From IMG/VR virus record IMGVR_UViG_3300022562_000435, positions 1 through 25,260 of that record: 25,260 bases of DNA; one strand, written 5' to 3'. Positions 1 to 8,157 of the stretch are shown here, one piece after another. The number at the start of each line of letters is the position of its first letter. Within the stretch, counting starts at the first letter, position 1. The notes beneath the pieces were generated by a model. It was not told the DNA's origin. It worked only from the letters and a program-made list of their open reading frames with translations, and did no database searches. The position numbers and the translations under genes were made by a program. Origin of the DNA: a virus.

Positions 1-134
1 TATCAACAAATTTGTTATCATGTTCCTGGGTGTGTTCGCAAAAAAACTGGGGGCGCCGGCCCAAAAAGATTTTTATTGTACAAGGTTTACAAAACGACAA
101 TGGTGTATTATTTTTGTCCTAGGAGAATAGGAGC
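1..134 (+). other. Non-coding leader upstream of the first gene, possible terminator/promoter region
   Basis: No convincing gene is seen here. A 12-bp palindrome, AACAAATTTGTT, lies at 5-16. A G+C-rich hairpin candidate at 48-63 (TGGG pairing with CCCA around GGCGCCGG) is followed by ATTTTTATT and could end an upstream transcript. Further on, TTTACA (86-91) and TATTAT (106-111) resemble -35 and -10 hexamers, but their 14-base spacing is too short for a normal sigma-70 promoter. The stretch ends in a ribosome binding site, TAGGAG at 120-125. That this is an operon boundary is inference. Confidence 0.3.
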
Positions 135-404
135 TTGAAGTCTAAAGTTCTAAGCAAAGTTGTTTTAGTCACAGAGAAAGATGATTTATGTTCTTGTGAC
201 AAAGAGTTTAGCAAAATTTGCGTTGTGCGAATCGCAGGGAACCTTCCTTGCCAAGAAAGCATAGTTAGATTGACTCCAGTTGATCGTACGCTAGATGAAC
301 CTGATGGAGATCTTTCCATCTCTGATGGAGATCCTGAGATTCAGATAAGGAAAATTAAGAGTGAGTTTTTGAAGACTATCCAACATTTAGACAGGATGAA
401 GTAG
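135..404 (+). CDS. Small phage protein of unknown function
   Basis: An 89-residue protein that I do not recognise. It begins with TTG, nine bases after AGGAG at 121-125. No in-frame ATG occurs until near the C-terminus, so TTG is the most likely start. A closer AGGAG at 129-133 is too near the start to serve. The protein is soluble and charged, with two cysteines at residues 19 and 21, one more near 28 and one near 39. A duplicated 11-base segment (CTGATGGAGAT) near 301 and 322 encodes two DGD motifs. The C-terminal part looks helical. It is followed after one base by the kinase-like gene, so the two are probably co-translated. There is no basis for assigning a function. Confidence 0.65.
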   Translation: MKSKVLSKVVLVTEKDDLCSCDKEFSKICVVRIAGNLPCQESIVRLTPVDRTLDEPDGDLSISDGDPEIQIRKIKSEFLKTIQHLDRMK

Positions 405-405
405 C

Positions 406-1089
406 ATGATTATAGGTTTATCTGGCAAAGCTTTAGTTGGTAAAGATACTGTTGCAGATTATCTACTTGACAGATATGGGTGGAATCGGAAAGTAAGTTT
501 TGCCCATAACCTAAAAACATCCTGTAGCATCTTGTTTGGATTGACTTGGGAGCAGGTATCTACCCAAGATGGTAAGAAAACCCCGCTAGATAAACCTGTT
601 GTTGTAACAGAGCATGAAATCCGTTCTGTAATCGAATGGATGAGAAAAACACACACTGTAAACCTTAACGACAAAGATTACAGTCACCTATTAGGTGTAG
701 AGTTAGAAACTCCACGTGATATACTACAATTCGTCGGCACAGATATTATGAGATACTATGTCGATGACTATCACTGTGAAGTTGTTTTTAAAAAGCTTGA
801 CACACAAGACAAAGTAGTAATTACTGATGTTCGATTTCCCAACGAAGCAGTGAAAGTTTTAGAGTCCGGTGGTTACCTGATTCGTATAGAGCGCCCTTTA
901 ATACTTAGGGAGATATATGGTGCTGTACCTAATACAGCACACTACTCAGAGATCGCCTTGGATGATTGGGACAATTGGTCTTATAGGTTGAAAAACGATG
1001 GAGAACACCTTTCCAATCTTTATTCAATTGTAGATGAAATGGTGGTCTCTTTGGAGGTCAATAATGACACAGATCATAAGAAAGCCTAA
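406..1089 (+). CDS. Deoxynucleoside monophosphate kinase-like protein
   Basis: A 227-residue cytosolic enzyme candidate that would phosphorylate deoxynucleoside monophosphates to diphosphates and feed phage DNA synthesis. A P-loop is visible at the N-terminus (GLSGKALVGKDT, residues 4-15). TPRDILQFVGTD lies at about 102-113, the motif ITDVRFPNEA at 139-148, and HYSEIALDD at 179-187. This pattern matches the phage dNMP kinase group typified by T4 gene 1 product. The start ATG lies one base after the preceding stop and has AGGATGAAG upstream. The C-terminal end overlaps the next gene by 26 bases. A broader adenylate-kinase-like or dephospho-CoA-kinase-like NTPase is the main alternative. Substrate range cannot be read from sequence. 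Confidence 0.8.
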   Translation: MIIGLSGKALVGKDTVADYLLDRYGWNRKVSFAHNLKTSCSILFGLTWEQVSTQDGKKTPLDKPVVVTEHEIRSVIEWMRKTHTVNLNDKDYSHLLGVELETPRDILQFVGTDIMRYYVDDYHCEVVFKKLDTQDKVVITDVRFPNEAVKVLESGGYLIRIERPLILREIYGAVPNTAHYSEIALDDWDNWSYRLKNDGEHLSNLYSIVDEMVVSLEVNNDTDHKKA

Positions 1090-1267
1090 TAGACTCTACC
1101 CATTACCCCAAAATATCAGTGAGCTCGATGAACCCCATCCAGAGATTATTAGAGCTCGCCATACAAGGGTATCGACGTTCAAAAGAGGGTACGATAAGGC
1201 ATTGGGTGACAACCCGATAAATGATATTCCTGCTAGTACCCCGAGTAACATTCTATCAAAGCTGTAG
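1064..1267 (+). CDS. Small hypothetical protein overlapping the kinase gene
   Basis: A 67-residue protein with no family that I recognise. I start it at the ATG at 1064, because GGAGG lies at 1053-1057 with normal spacing. An in-frame ATG at 1034 lacks such a site and would deepen the overlap with the kinase gene. The protein is rich in proline, arginine and asparagine (RKPNRLYPLPQN near the N-terminus), has no cysteines, and shows no membrane segment or signal peptide. Its 26-base overlap with the kinase gene points to translational coupling. It could be a small early or regulatory protein, but nothing in the sequence shows a role. Confidence 0.6.
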   Translation: MTQIIRKPNRLYPLPQNISELDEPHPEIIRARHTRVSTFKRGYDKALGDNPINDIPASTPSNILSKL

Positions 1268-1278
1268 GAATTTAAAAG

Positions 1279-1545
1279 ATGTCAGAAAGAGAACCCGCAA
1301 ATCGTAAAGAGATGGGCGATCGTAAGTATAGGGAACGAATTCATAGAGATTCGAAGTACGCAGATTCTAATAAAAATTTGCCGTATTCGTTCTCTAAGCC
1401 CAAGAAAGACAAGCCTTGTCGTGTTCCCTTTACGTGTGTGCATTGTGGACGTGAGTCAGCTCACACTGAAGAAACTATAGCGGTAATATGCGGTGGTTGC
1501 AACCATCTTACGGTAGTTAGAACCGTAGAAAAAAAGGATGCTTAG
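1279..1545 (+). CDS. Small zinc-ribbon protein
   Basis: An 88-residue protein. The N-terminal half is very basic and polar (many Arg, Lys, Glu) and looks disordered. The C-terminal half holds two cysteine knuckles, CVHCGRE at about residues 53-59 and CGGCNH at about 71-76, about 15 residues apart. This is the layout of a C4 zinc ribbon. Small zinc ribbons in phages often bind nucleic acid or RNA polymerase, but this one has no recognised family. It sits directly before a NusG-like gene, so a role in transcription is possible but is only inference. A TAGGAAT element precedes the ATG by about eight bases. Confidence 0.65.
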   Translation: MSEREPANRKEMGDRKYRERIHRDSKYADSNKNLPYSFSKPKKDKPCRVPFTCVHCGRESAHTEETIAVICGGCNHLTVVRTVEKKDA

Positions 1546-1547
1546 TT

Positions 1548-2036
1548 ATGTCTTCTAAGTGGCACATTTGGGTGATCAAGCAGAATAAGTTTGATACTAT
1601 CAAAAGCTTTTTGGATCGAGATGTTCCCCAAGTTGAGGAAGTATTCTTCCCTACTGTATTAAAGGAGTGTCGTATAGGAGCCCGCTTACATAAGCGCCGT
1701 GTCCCATTGTACTCTGGTTATCTTTTTCTAAAGTACGAGGACAGTGATAACAAAATTTATTACAAGATTCGATCCAACCCATTTGTGACCAACTACGTTG
1801 GGCCTTGTGTTAATTTCAACGTAGAGGACATGAAGATAAAAGAAGAGTGGAACGTTCTTAATAAGAGTGTAGATATAGGAGATAGGGTTGAAGTAGTTAG
1901 CGGTCCTTTCAAACAATGCAAAGGCACTGTACATTCCTTTACTGGAAATAGGGTTACAATAAAGGTAAACCTATTTGATAGAGAGATTGACTATACACTA
2001 TCTTCAGAGGATTTAGAAATACTTGGAAAAGAATGA
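1548..2036 (+). CDS. NusG/RfaH-like transcription elongation (antitermination) factor
   Basis: A 162-residue protein with NusG-family architecture. An NGN domain (about residues 1-105) contains the diagnostic segment VPLYSGYLFLKYE at 52-64, matching the PGYvfv core of NusG/RfaH proteins. A KOW domain (about 107-160) carries IGDRVEVVSGPF followed by KGTV. NusG-family NGN domains bind the clamp of RNA polymerase and suppress pausing; specialised paralogues such as RfaH and LoaP act on chosen long operons. The length resembles RfaH. The gene lies just upstream of terminase and the virion genes and overlaps the next gene by ATGA. A plausible job is helping host polymerase through the late operon. 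The family call is firm; the target and effect are inferred. Confidence 0.87.
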   Translation: MSSKWHIWVIKQNKFDTIKSFLDRDVPQVEEVFFPTVLKECRIGARLHKRRVPLYSGYLFLKYEDSDNKIYYKIRSNPFVTNYVGPCVNFNVEDMKIKEEWNVLNKSVDIGDRVEVVSGPFKQCKGTVHSFTGNRVTIKVNLFDREIDYTLSSEDLEILGKE

Positions 2037-2800
2037 GTAAGAAAGATAAGAAGGGTGAGCCAGAGGGCCCAGTAGTCGATATAGAGACAGCTGAAGATAA
2101 ATTGGGGGTTGATCTCATTGCAGAGATTGCTGAGAAAGACTGGAAGACTGCACCTCTACCTTCTGAAGAAGAACTATCTAAAGAAACCCACAAAAGTCCA
2201 AAAGCCAGGTCAAATCCCAATAGTAGGAAAAATCTGGTACAGTACAGAGATAACAAGCCTACAGAAGTTAAGGAGAAGATTGTTAAAGGTCTTCAGTTCA
2301 AGACTAAAAGGGAAGAGGTCGACCCATTTGATTACATAAAGCTTCCCGCAGATTACGATCGTACTGCTATCTCCGTTCTCCTGCCTAGTAGAAAAGTCAT
2401 GAAGGATGCCGACGAAGAAAAGGCTTTCTATAGAACCTTCAATTACTTCCTTGCGGACTTCGATTTGGAGGAGTTAAGTTCCTCTGATATACAAGACATA
2501 GTAAGCCTTGCTGTCAACGATATGTTGGAGCAGAGGTTACTGGCACTTTCAGCGGCAGACCCTGTCAATCTCATGGATGCCTCGGCGACTATTGAAAAGT
2601 TCCGTAAACACTCTGAGAAAATAAAGGCTAACCTGGCCTCACGTCGCTCTGATAGAATTGATCCTAGAAATAAGCAAAACTTCAGTATTGTTGATCTTGT
2701 ATTCGCATATGACGACAAGAAGAAAGAAGAGTTTAACGAGAGGATTAGAGCACTCGATGAGGAGAAGAAGTCTTATAACTCAAGAGACCCCAAGAAGTAG
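2033..2800 (+). CDS. Hypothetical protein at the small-terminase position
   Basis: A 255-residue, very charged protein with no clear family. The first ~90 residues are Lys/Glu/Pro-rich and probably disordered. A middle segment (about 95-205) looks helical, including LEELSSSDIQDIVSLAVNDM and an Ala-rich stretch. The C-terminal region is lysine-rich with a likely helix and a polar tail. Its start lies inside the end of the NusG-like gene (ATGA), and it ends two bases before the large terminase gene. That location is where many phages encode the small terminase subunit, which recognises DNA for packaging. I see no clear helix-turn-helix, so TerS is only a positional hypothesis. A regulator or terminase accessory protein is possible. 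Confidence 0.6.
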   Translation: MSKKDKKGEPEGPVVDIETAEDKLGVDLIAEIAEKDWKTAPLPSEEELSKETHKSPKARSNPNSRKNLVQYRDNKPTEVKEKIVKGLQFKTKREEVDPFDYIKLPADYDRTAISVLLPSRKVMKDADEEKAFYRTFNYFLADFDLEELSSSDIQDIVSLAVNDMLEQRLLALSAADPVNLMDASATIEKFRKHSEKIKANLASRRSDRIDPRNKQNFSIVDLVFAYDDKKKEEFNERIRALDEEKKSYNSRDPKK

Positions 2801-2802
2801 CC

Positions 2803-4485
2803 ATGAAGAAGAAAAGCCGAGTAGAAGATAATTCACTATCCCTTATAGAGACATACAGGAAAAACCCTGTCTTAGGGGCCGAAGATCTGCTTGGAATCGA
2901 CCTGGACTTACCACAGAAAGTAATTCTAGAGGAAATGTGGTCCAAGCCCTATACGATCGTAACCGCTGGTCGTGGTTGTGGAAAATCTTTCCTTCTTTCC
3001 GTAGTCAGCGCTTTGTATGCTCTACTTTACCCTGGTAAACGAGTACTGATTATGAGCCCCTCTTTCCGTCAGAGCAAAATGGTATTTGACGAATTGAAAA
3101 AGAGGTACATAGGTAGCCCAATATTTAGAGAGGCCTGCCAAAAGAAACCCATTGTTGGGTCTGATATGTGTTATTTAAACTTACGTGGGCTTGGTGATAG
3201 GCCCGGATCTTCCATAGAAGCTTACCCGTTAGGAGATGGTACTAGAATTCGTGGTCTTCGCGGACACTTCATCTTGGTGGATGAGTTTGCACAGGTACCA
3301 GAAGAAATCTTTGAGATGGTTATTCGCCCAATGGGTGCCACCACGACATCACCAATGGAAAATGTCAGAAGATTACAAATTCTTCGTGACAGATTGGAGA
3401 GGGGGTTTCTTACTGAAGAGGAGTACCGACTTGAAAAAGAGGGGATGCAGACAAACAAAATTGTAGGCGTTACCTCAGCATACTATCAATTCAATCATGT
3501 GTACAAGAGGATTCAAAAATACCAGAAGGAAATAGAGAAGGGGTCTGACAAATACGGGCTCTGCTATGTTTCTTATGAGGATATGTCCGAAGGTTTCCTT
3601 GACGCGAACAACGTTGCGGAAGCTAAAGCTACCATGAGTAGGATTGAGTTTAATCTTGAGTACCGAGCCATATGGGAATCTGATAGTGATGGTGTTTTCA
3701 AAGCCTCCTTATTAGAATCGTGTAAGGGTCGAAACTGCCCAATACGGCTTGAAGGCGAAATTGGAAAGAAATACATCGTAGGGATTGACCCTGCACGTTC
3801 TTCTGACGCATTCGCGGTCGTTGTTATAGAGATAGGCAATCCATCTTTCGTAGTGCACGCATTTGAAGCAACTGGAGAAAAGTTCCCGAGAATGGCTCAG
3901 ATCGTATACGAGTTTTGTACGAAGTTTGATGTTACTCTGGCCATGATGGACGCAGGTTCTGGTGGAGGTGGTATAGCTATTAAAGATATTTTATCTAGCG
4001 ATCAGTTCTCAAAAGGGCACCTTATATTAGATATGGACGATGAGGATCATAAAAAACTTACAGGTAAACGTATACTTCGTATGCACGATCCGAAACCAGC
4101 TAGTTTAGCCGAGGCTAATTACTCTGCACTTAATCTACTTGAGCAGGGCCTTCTCAAGTTCCCATTCCCCCCTGTTGATGGTAATGAGGACAAAGAAGAG
4201 GTTTACGAGTCAATTAATAAGATGATGACTCAAACAACGTCCATTACTGTGACGGAAACTAAAAGTGGTCTGGCACATTTTGATATCCCTGCGACTGGTA
4301 AGGGTGATAGGAAGAAGGACTTGTATTCAGCATTTATTTTAGCTTCTAAAGCCCTGTATGATACAATCTCTGCACGAGAGGTAGAGAACTACTATGTTAA
4401 CCAGGGAGGATTGGTAATACCCGTTGATAGGGTACATCGAGGTCCCGTAATTAGCAATGTAATGAGGCTCCCTAATAGGCGATGA
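2803..4485 (+). CDS. terL: Terminase large subunit (packaging ATPase and nuclease)
   Basis: A 560-residue DNA-packaging motor protein, which docks on the portal, pumps DNA into the prohead and cuts the concatemer. The N-terminal ATPase has a Walker A motif AGRGCGKS (residues 55-62) and a Walker B ILVDEF (157-162, D160 and catalytic E161). A likely coupling motif VTSAYYQF lies near 223. The C-terminal RNase H-like nuclease shows the usual three acidic positions: D329 in VGIDPARSSD, D383 in MMDAGSGGGG and D506 in KKDLYSAF. The length is typical of the family. The Shine-Dalgarno sequence is weak and the start lies two bases after the previous stop, suggesting coupling. The portal gene follows after one base. 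Confidence 0.95.
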   Translation: MKKKSRVEDNSLSLIETYRKNPVLGAEDLLGIDLDLPQKVILEEMWSKPYTIVTAGRGCGKSFLLSVVSALYALLYPGKRVLIMSPSFRQSKMVFDELKKRYIGSPIFREACQKKPIVGSDMCYLNLRGLGDRPGSSIEAYPLGDGTRIRGLRGHFILVDEFAQVPEEIFEMVIRPMGATTTSPMENVRRLQILRDRLERGFLTEEEYRLEKEGMQTNKIVGVTSAYYQFNHVYKRIQKYQKEIEKGSDKYGLCYVSYEDMSEGFLDANNVAEAKATMSRIEFNLEYRAIWESDSDGVFKASLLESCKGRNCPIRLEGEIGKKYIVGIDPARSSDAFAVVVIEIGNPSFVVHAFEATGEKFPRMAQIVYEFCTKFDVTLAMMDAGSGGGGIAIKDILSSDQFSKGHLILDMDDEDHKKLTGKRILRMHDPKPASLAEANYSALNLLEQGLLKFPFPPVDGNEDKEEVYESINKMMTQTTSITVTETKSGLAHFDIPATGKGDRKKDLYSAFILASKALYDTISAREVENYYVNQGGLVIPVDRVHRGPVISNVMRLPNRR

Positions 4486-4486
4486 T

Positions 4487-6430
4487 ATGGACAAAAATAA
4501 TCTAGATTTGCAGCAGATTAAGAATTCTCTGGACGCCCGGTTTCGAAATGTCAGTGTGCACGACGTTGTTGATAATCAGGACGGCAGTGTGTCTATAGTT
4601 CTAAGTGGGGAAAGCGGTAGGTTGGAATCGGCCCTTGGCGTTTTAAACCAAAACTACCGCGAGCTTCCGGTTTTAGATAAGGAAGATATACGTAAGTTAA
4701 AGATTCTTAGGTCTGAAAAAGCGTCAGCAATTAGAAGGGACCCTTTAACAAAAGACTATCTTGACATTACAAAGAAGCCTTCTATTTCTACAGCCAGTCC
4801 ACAGGATCTCTACGCGAGAGCTATGGACTATTATAAGACTGAGGATGTTTATGGTTCTGCAATCGACTTACTAACCAATTTTGCTTCTAAAGGGATGAAG
4901 AATGATATTGATGACCCAGATATACGTAATTTCTTTGATAACTGGGTAGTAGACTCAGGTTTTGATGTTACAGTAGATCAGGTCTTTTTAGAGTTCTTTA
5001 GGAGCGGTTTTGTAAGAACATATAAAATTGTTGGTAAGTATGAACCGAAGATTAATTATATTTCCCCCATACCTGGGGAGAAAGTTAAAAAAGTCAACAA
5101 AGACGTTGCATCAGAATTCCTACAGCAACACAAGAGACGCGAAGAGCAGTTTGCAAAAGAAGTAGCCGCGAAAAAAATTAAGTGGTCAAAGTCTTACCTG
5201 CCTATTAAATATACTATTCTTAATCCTACCCAGGTTGAAGTCGACAAAACATCTTTACTTTTGGATCAACAGCTTATTTCATTGAAAGCTGAAGCTTTAA
5301 AAGGCGTTAAGACTTTGCTTCAAACTAAATCCTCAGACTTAACTGAATATCAAAAGAAAGTTCTTGACAGCCTTCCTACAGAGTTCAAGAATGCTGCTCT
5401 TAACGAGAAGGATCTACCTCTTGACCCATATTTAGTTGGAGCTATTGACTATAGGCGCCAGCCTTACGAAGCTTACCCATACCCACGTGGTGTACGTGCT
5501 TTCGAAAGTATGGAATACAAAAGGTCTCTAAGAGACGCCGACTATAGCACCTTAGATGGCATTACCAATTTTATTCTAGTAGTTACTATTGGTAACGACA
5601 ACTATCCTATAAAGGGACAAGAGCAGCTTGAAGCTGTAGCTGAGTTGTTTAACACTCCATCTAAGGCATTCAATGTAGTTTGGGATCACACTCTTAAGGT
5701 TCAGAGAATAGAGCCACAAGACGTCGGAGCTATTCTAGGTAAAGATAAGTACTTACAGGTAAATGAAGATATTACTGGAGCATTTGGTGTAATTAGGGCG
5801 CTTATAGATGGAGTTGGGAGTCCTACAAAGCCTGCCGCCGATCTAGCTGTTAAGTCTCTGCGCGAAGAGATCCATTACGCAAGAAAACAGGTTTCTAGAT
5901 GGATTTATAAAGAGTATAGGGATATCGCGGAAGCCATGGGCTTTGATAGGTACCCTAAAATACGATTCGATAATATGGTCCTGAAGGATGAGATCATGAT
6001 GATGACCGTCATCCAGGGAATGATAGACCGACGTATTCTTTCTTATAGGACAGGGCACGAGATGCTTGGATTCGATTTCGATACGTTACTGTCTGAACTC
6101 CAGTATGAGAAAAACTTGGTTCTTGATGGCTCTTTGGGTATTATAGGATCTCCGTATAATCCCAAAGCTGCCCCGCCAATGTCTAATGTGCAGACAGATC
6201 AAAGAACCCCTAAAGGCACTCCTTCTGAGGGCAGGCCAAAAAATAAACCTGCTAAAACCCCCTCACCGAACAGTAAGCCCGCTGATCCTTTGGCTGCTGA
6301 CAACAACACAGGGGCACAAGCATCGCTGTCGACGCTTTTACAAGACATGAGTGTAGACGAGTTGAGTGAGTTACTACACCTAACTAGAACTATAGCTTTT
6401 CAGAAGCTCTCAGAAGCGAGTGAGGAGTAG
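4487..6430 (+). CDS. Portal protein
   Basis: A 647-residue protein immediately downstream of TerL, where the portal is expected. Portals form a dodecameric ring at one capsid vertex through which DNA passes. Sequence character fits: RAMDYYKTEDVYGSAIDLL (about residues 111-129) is a portal-like N-terminal segment, and there is a central region with VVTIGNDNYP and a GVIRALIDGVGSP stretch. A long helical stem/wing (about 460-550) includes EIMMMTVIQGMIDRRILSYRTG. The C-terminal ~85 residues form a Pro/Lys/Ser-rich linker (TPSEGRPKNKPAK) and a short terminal helix, common in portals of large phages. A single-base gap from terL and a weak ribosome site suggest coupled translation. Alternatives are unlikely given size and order. 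Confidence 0.88.
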   Translation: MDKNNLDLQQIKNSLDARFRNVSVHDVVDNQDGSVSIVLSGESGRLESALGVLNQNYRELPVLDKEDIRKLKILRSEKASAIRRDPLTKDYLDITKKPSISTASPQDLYARAMDYYKTEDVYGSAIDLLTNFASKGMKNDIDDPDIRNFFDNWVVDSGFDVTVDQVFLEFFRSGFVRTYKIVGKYEPKINYISPIPGEKVKKVNKDVASEFLQQHKRREEQFAKEVAAKKIKWSKSYLPIKYTILNPTQVEVDKTSLLLDQQLISLKAEALKGVKTLLQTKSSDLTEYQKKVLDSLPTEFKNAALNEKDLPLDPYLVGAIDYRRQPYEAYPYPRGVRAFESMEYKRSLRDADYSTLDGITNFILVVTIGNDNYPIKGQEQLEAVAELFNTPSKAFNVVWDHTLKVQRIEPQDVGAILGKDKYLQVNEDITGAFGVIRALIDGVGSPTKPAADLAVKSLREEIHYARKQVSRWIYKEYRDIAEAMGFDRYPKIRFDNMVLKDEIMMMTVIQGMIDRRILSYRTGHEMLGFDFDTLLSELQYEKNLVLDGSLGIIGSPYNPKAAPPMSNVQTDQRTPKGTPSEGRPKNKPAKTPSPNSKPADPLAADNNTGAQASLSTLLQDMSVDELSELLHLTRTIAFQKLSEASEE

Positions 6431-6432
6431 AT

Positions 6433-8148
6433 ATGACCGAAAACTTATTGAAGCTCTACGCTAATTTGGATAGTATTGAACCTTCGACAGAGTTATCTGC
6501 CGCTTTAGGTATACCATCGCCAGAGCACAGGCAAATAGATTTACAATATATTACAGCTGTTTTCGTATCATCTGGGTTTAATTTAAATTCAGCGTATTTC
6601 CTACCCACAGAGCTTGCTAAGTCCAAGGGGACTATTGCTGAGAAGCCACTAGATTATGAGCACGAGCAGGATAAGATTGTAGGGCACTTGTACTCCAGTG
6701 TGTTTGCCTATAAAGACCGTAGTCTTTTTGACCCTGACGCTTTATATGCTAAAATGGGAGACGGTATTAATAGCGTATCCATGGATATCATCGCCGCTAT
6801 GCGTTTGTACAAAACGAGATTTCCAGAACTAGCGCAGGAAATCCTTGCTGGCGAATATAAAGTTTCTATGGAGTGTTATTACAAGGACTACGATGTTATT
6901 GTTGATAACGTTATCATTCCTAAGACTGAAGCCAAAGCACTTGGTCTTATTGGGGCAATTAATAAGGTAGTTAGGGTAGTTGAAGGGAATAAGGCTAAGG
7001 GGGATCATCGTGTAGGACGGGTACTTCGAGACATGTTGTTCTCTGGATGCGGGATTGTTAAAAACCCTGCGAACCCAGATTCCATTATTCTTGAGACCGC
7101 CACCACTAGAAACGACAATTATATATTAGACCTATGTAAGGTGGATAGTTATATGAAAGCCAAACAAGAAAAAGAAAGTATTATTGTCAATAGTCTTGGT
7201 GGTGCCGGTAAGGAAGCCGCTTACTTAAGTGCTTCCTATGGTGGTAGCCACTCACATGAGATTCAAACAGATAAGGACCAGACCTTTTGGGATGGGGGGC
7301 ACACGCATATTGTAATGCCTGACCAAGTACCCGATGGTATTCGAGTGTATTTCATCGGAGATGGTCAGCATAGGCACCCATTTAACGGAAACAACGGGGA
7401 TGTTGGTCCAGAATCTGAACATACACACAAGGTTTATATTGAGACTGATAGCGGGGGGTTCAGGGCTGTAGAATCTAGTCCTGCCATTAAGCCACACCGG
7501 CACGAGTTAACATCAGTCGATTTGAACGAGGAGTATTCCTCGACTATGCTTACAAAGGGTTCGGATATGGGAGCTACAAGTTATGGTGGTGTCCATTACC
7601 ATATTGTTACTCTTGAAGACGGGACTGAGTTAAAGACGCTTACTCCAATGGATGTTCTTAAAATGGATGTATACGACTCAGATACTTCTCATGGTATGCG
7701 TGCCAAATCTTCTGATAGTACAGTTGAGGGGGCCGGATTTACTGATGGGCACCCTCTATCTAAACCAGAGATTTGTGTCAACTTCAAGAGACGTGTGTAT
7801 GAGAAAGGAGGGGATAATCCTGGGCTACCTGCTAATGCAGATAAAACACCAGGCCTTGTTCCCCAGGTAGAGTCGTTTCCAGCACCAACAGGTGGTGGGG
7901 CGGGAAATACCATTACTCAGCAGGACTCTATTGTTCATGAAAACTGGTGCAAACTATTTGAGGCTCCTTGTACGACGCCTGGTGGTGTTGCTATGCATCC
8001 AGAATGCCTGCGTCTAGTTTTGAATAGAGCTACAAAGGATATAGTTACCGACTACTTTAAAAAGTTGGAAGAAAATAGGAATTCGGTTGGTGTTACCAAA
8101 GCACTTTCCTCGCTTAAGTCCGCTTTGAGGAAAGCTAAGGGCGAATAG
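6433..8148 (+). CDS. Probable prohead (capsid maturation) protease with histidine-rich insert
   Basis: A 571-residue protein after the portal gene. The first ~220 residues resemble phage prohead proteases, which cleave scaffold and capsid proteins before maturation. A possible catalytic histidine is H77 in LDYEHEQDKIVG; S145 in EYKVSMECYY is a candidate serine. LFSGCGIVKNPANPDS (202-217) resembles the end of such protease domains. Residues ~270-390 then hold six HxH motifs (H273/275, 290/292, 313/315, 330/332, 355/357, 388/390) in Gly-rich surroundings, suggesting metal binding. The last ~75 residues include several cysteines and a helical Lys-rich end. GAGGAG precedes the ATG. The protease call rests on motif resemblance and position; catalytic residues are not proven. 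Confidence 0.68.
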   Translation: MTENLLKLYANLDSIEPSTELSAALGIPSPEHRQIDLQYITAVFVSSGFNLNSAYFLPTELAKSKGTIAEKPLDYEHEQDKIVGHLYSSVFAYKDRSLFDPDALYAKMGDGINSVSMDIIAAMRLYKTRFPELAQEILAGEYKVSMECYYKDYDVIVDNVIIPKTEAKALGLIGAINKVVRVVEGNKAKGDHRVGRVLRDMLFSGCGIVKNPANPDSIILETATTRNDNYILDLCKVDSYMKAKQEKESIIVNSLGGAGKEAAYLSASYGGSHSHEIQTDKDQTFWDGGHTHIVMPDQVPDGIRVYFIGDGQHRHPFNGNNGDVGPESEHTHKVYIETDSGGFRAVESSPAIKPHRHELTSVDLNEEYSSTMLTKGSDMGATSYGGVHYHIVTLEDGTELKTLTPMDVLKMDVYDSDTSHGMRAKSSDSTVEGAGFTDGHPLSKPEICVNFKRRVYEKGGDNPGLPANADKTPGLVPQVESFPAPTGGGAGNTITQQDSIVHENWCKLFEAPCTTPGGVAMHPECLRLVLNRATKDIVTDYFKKLEENRNSVGVTKALSSLKSALRKAKGE

Positions 8149-8157
8149 GAGTGACCA

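Noticed and set aside
1034-1063. Longer start (ATG 1034) for the 67-residue protein
   Set aside because: It lacks a ribosome site, whereas ATG 1064 follows GGAGG at normal spacing.
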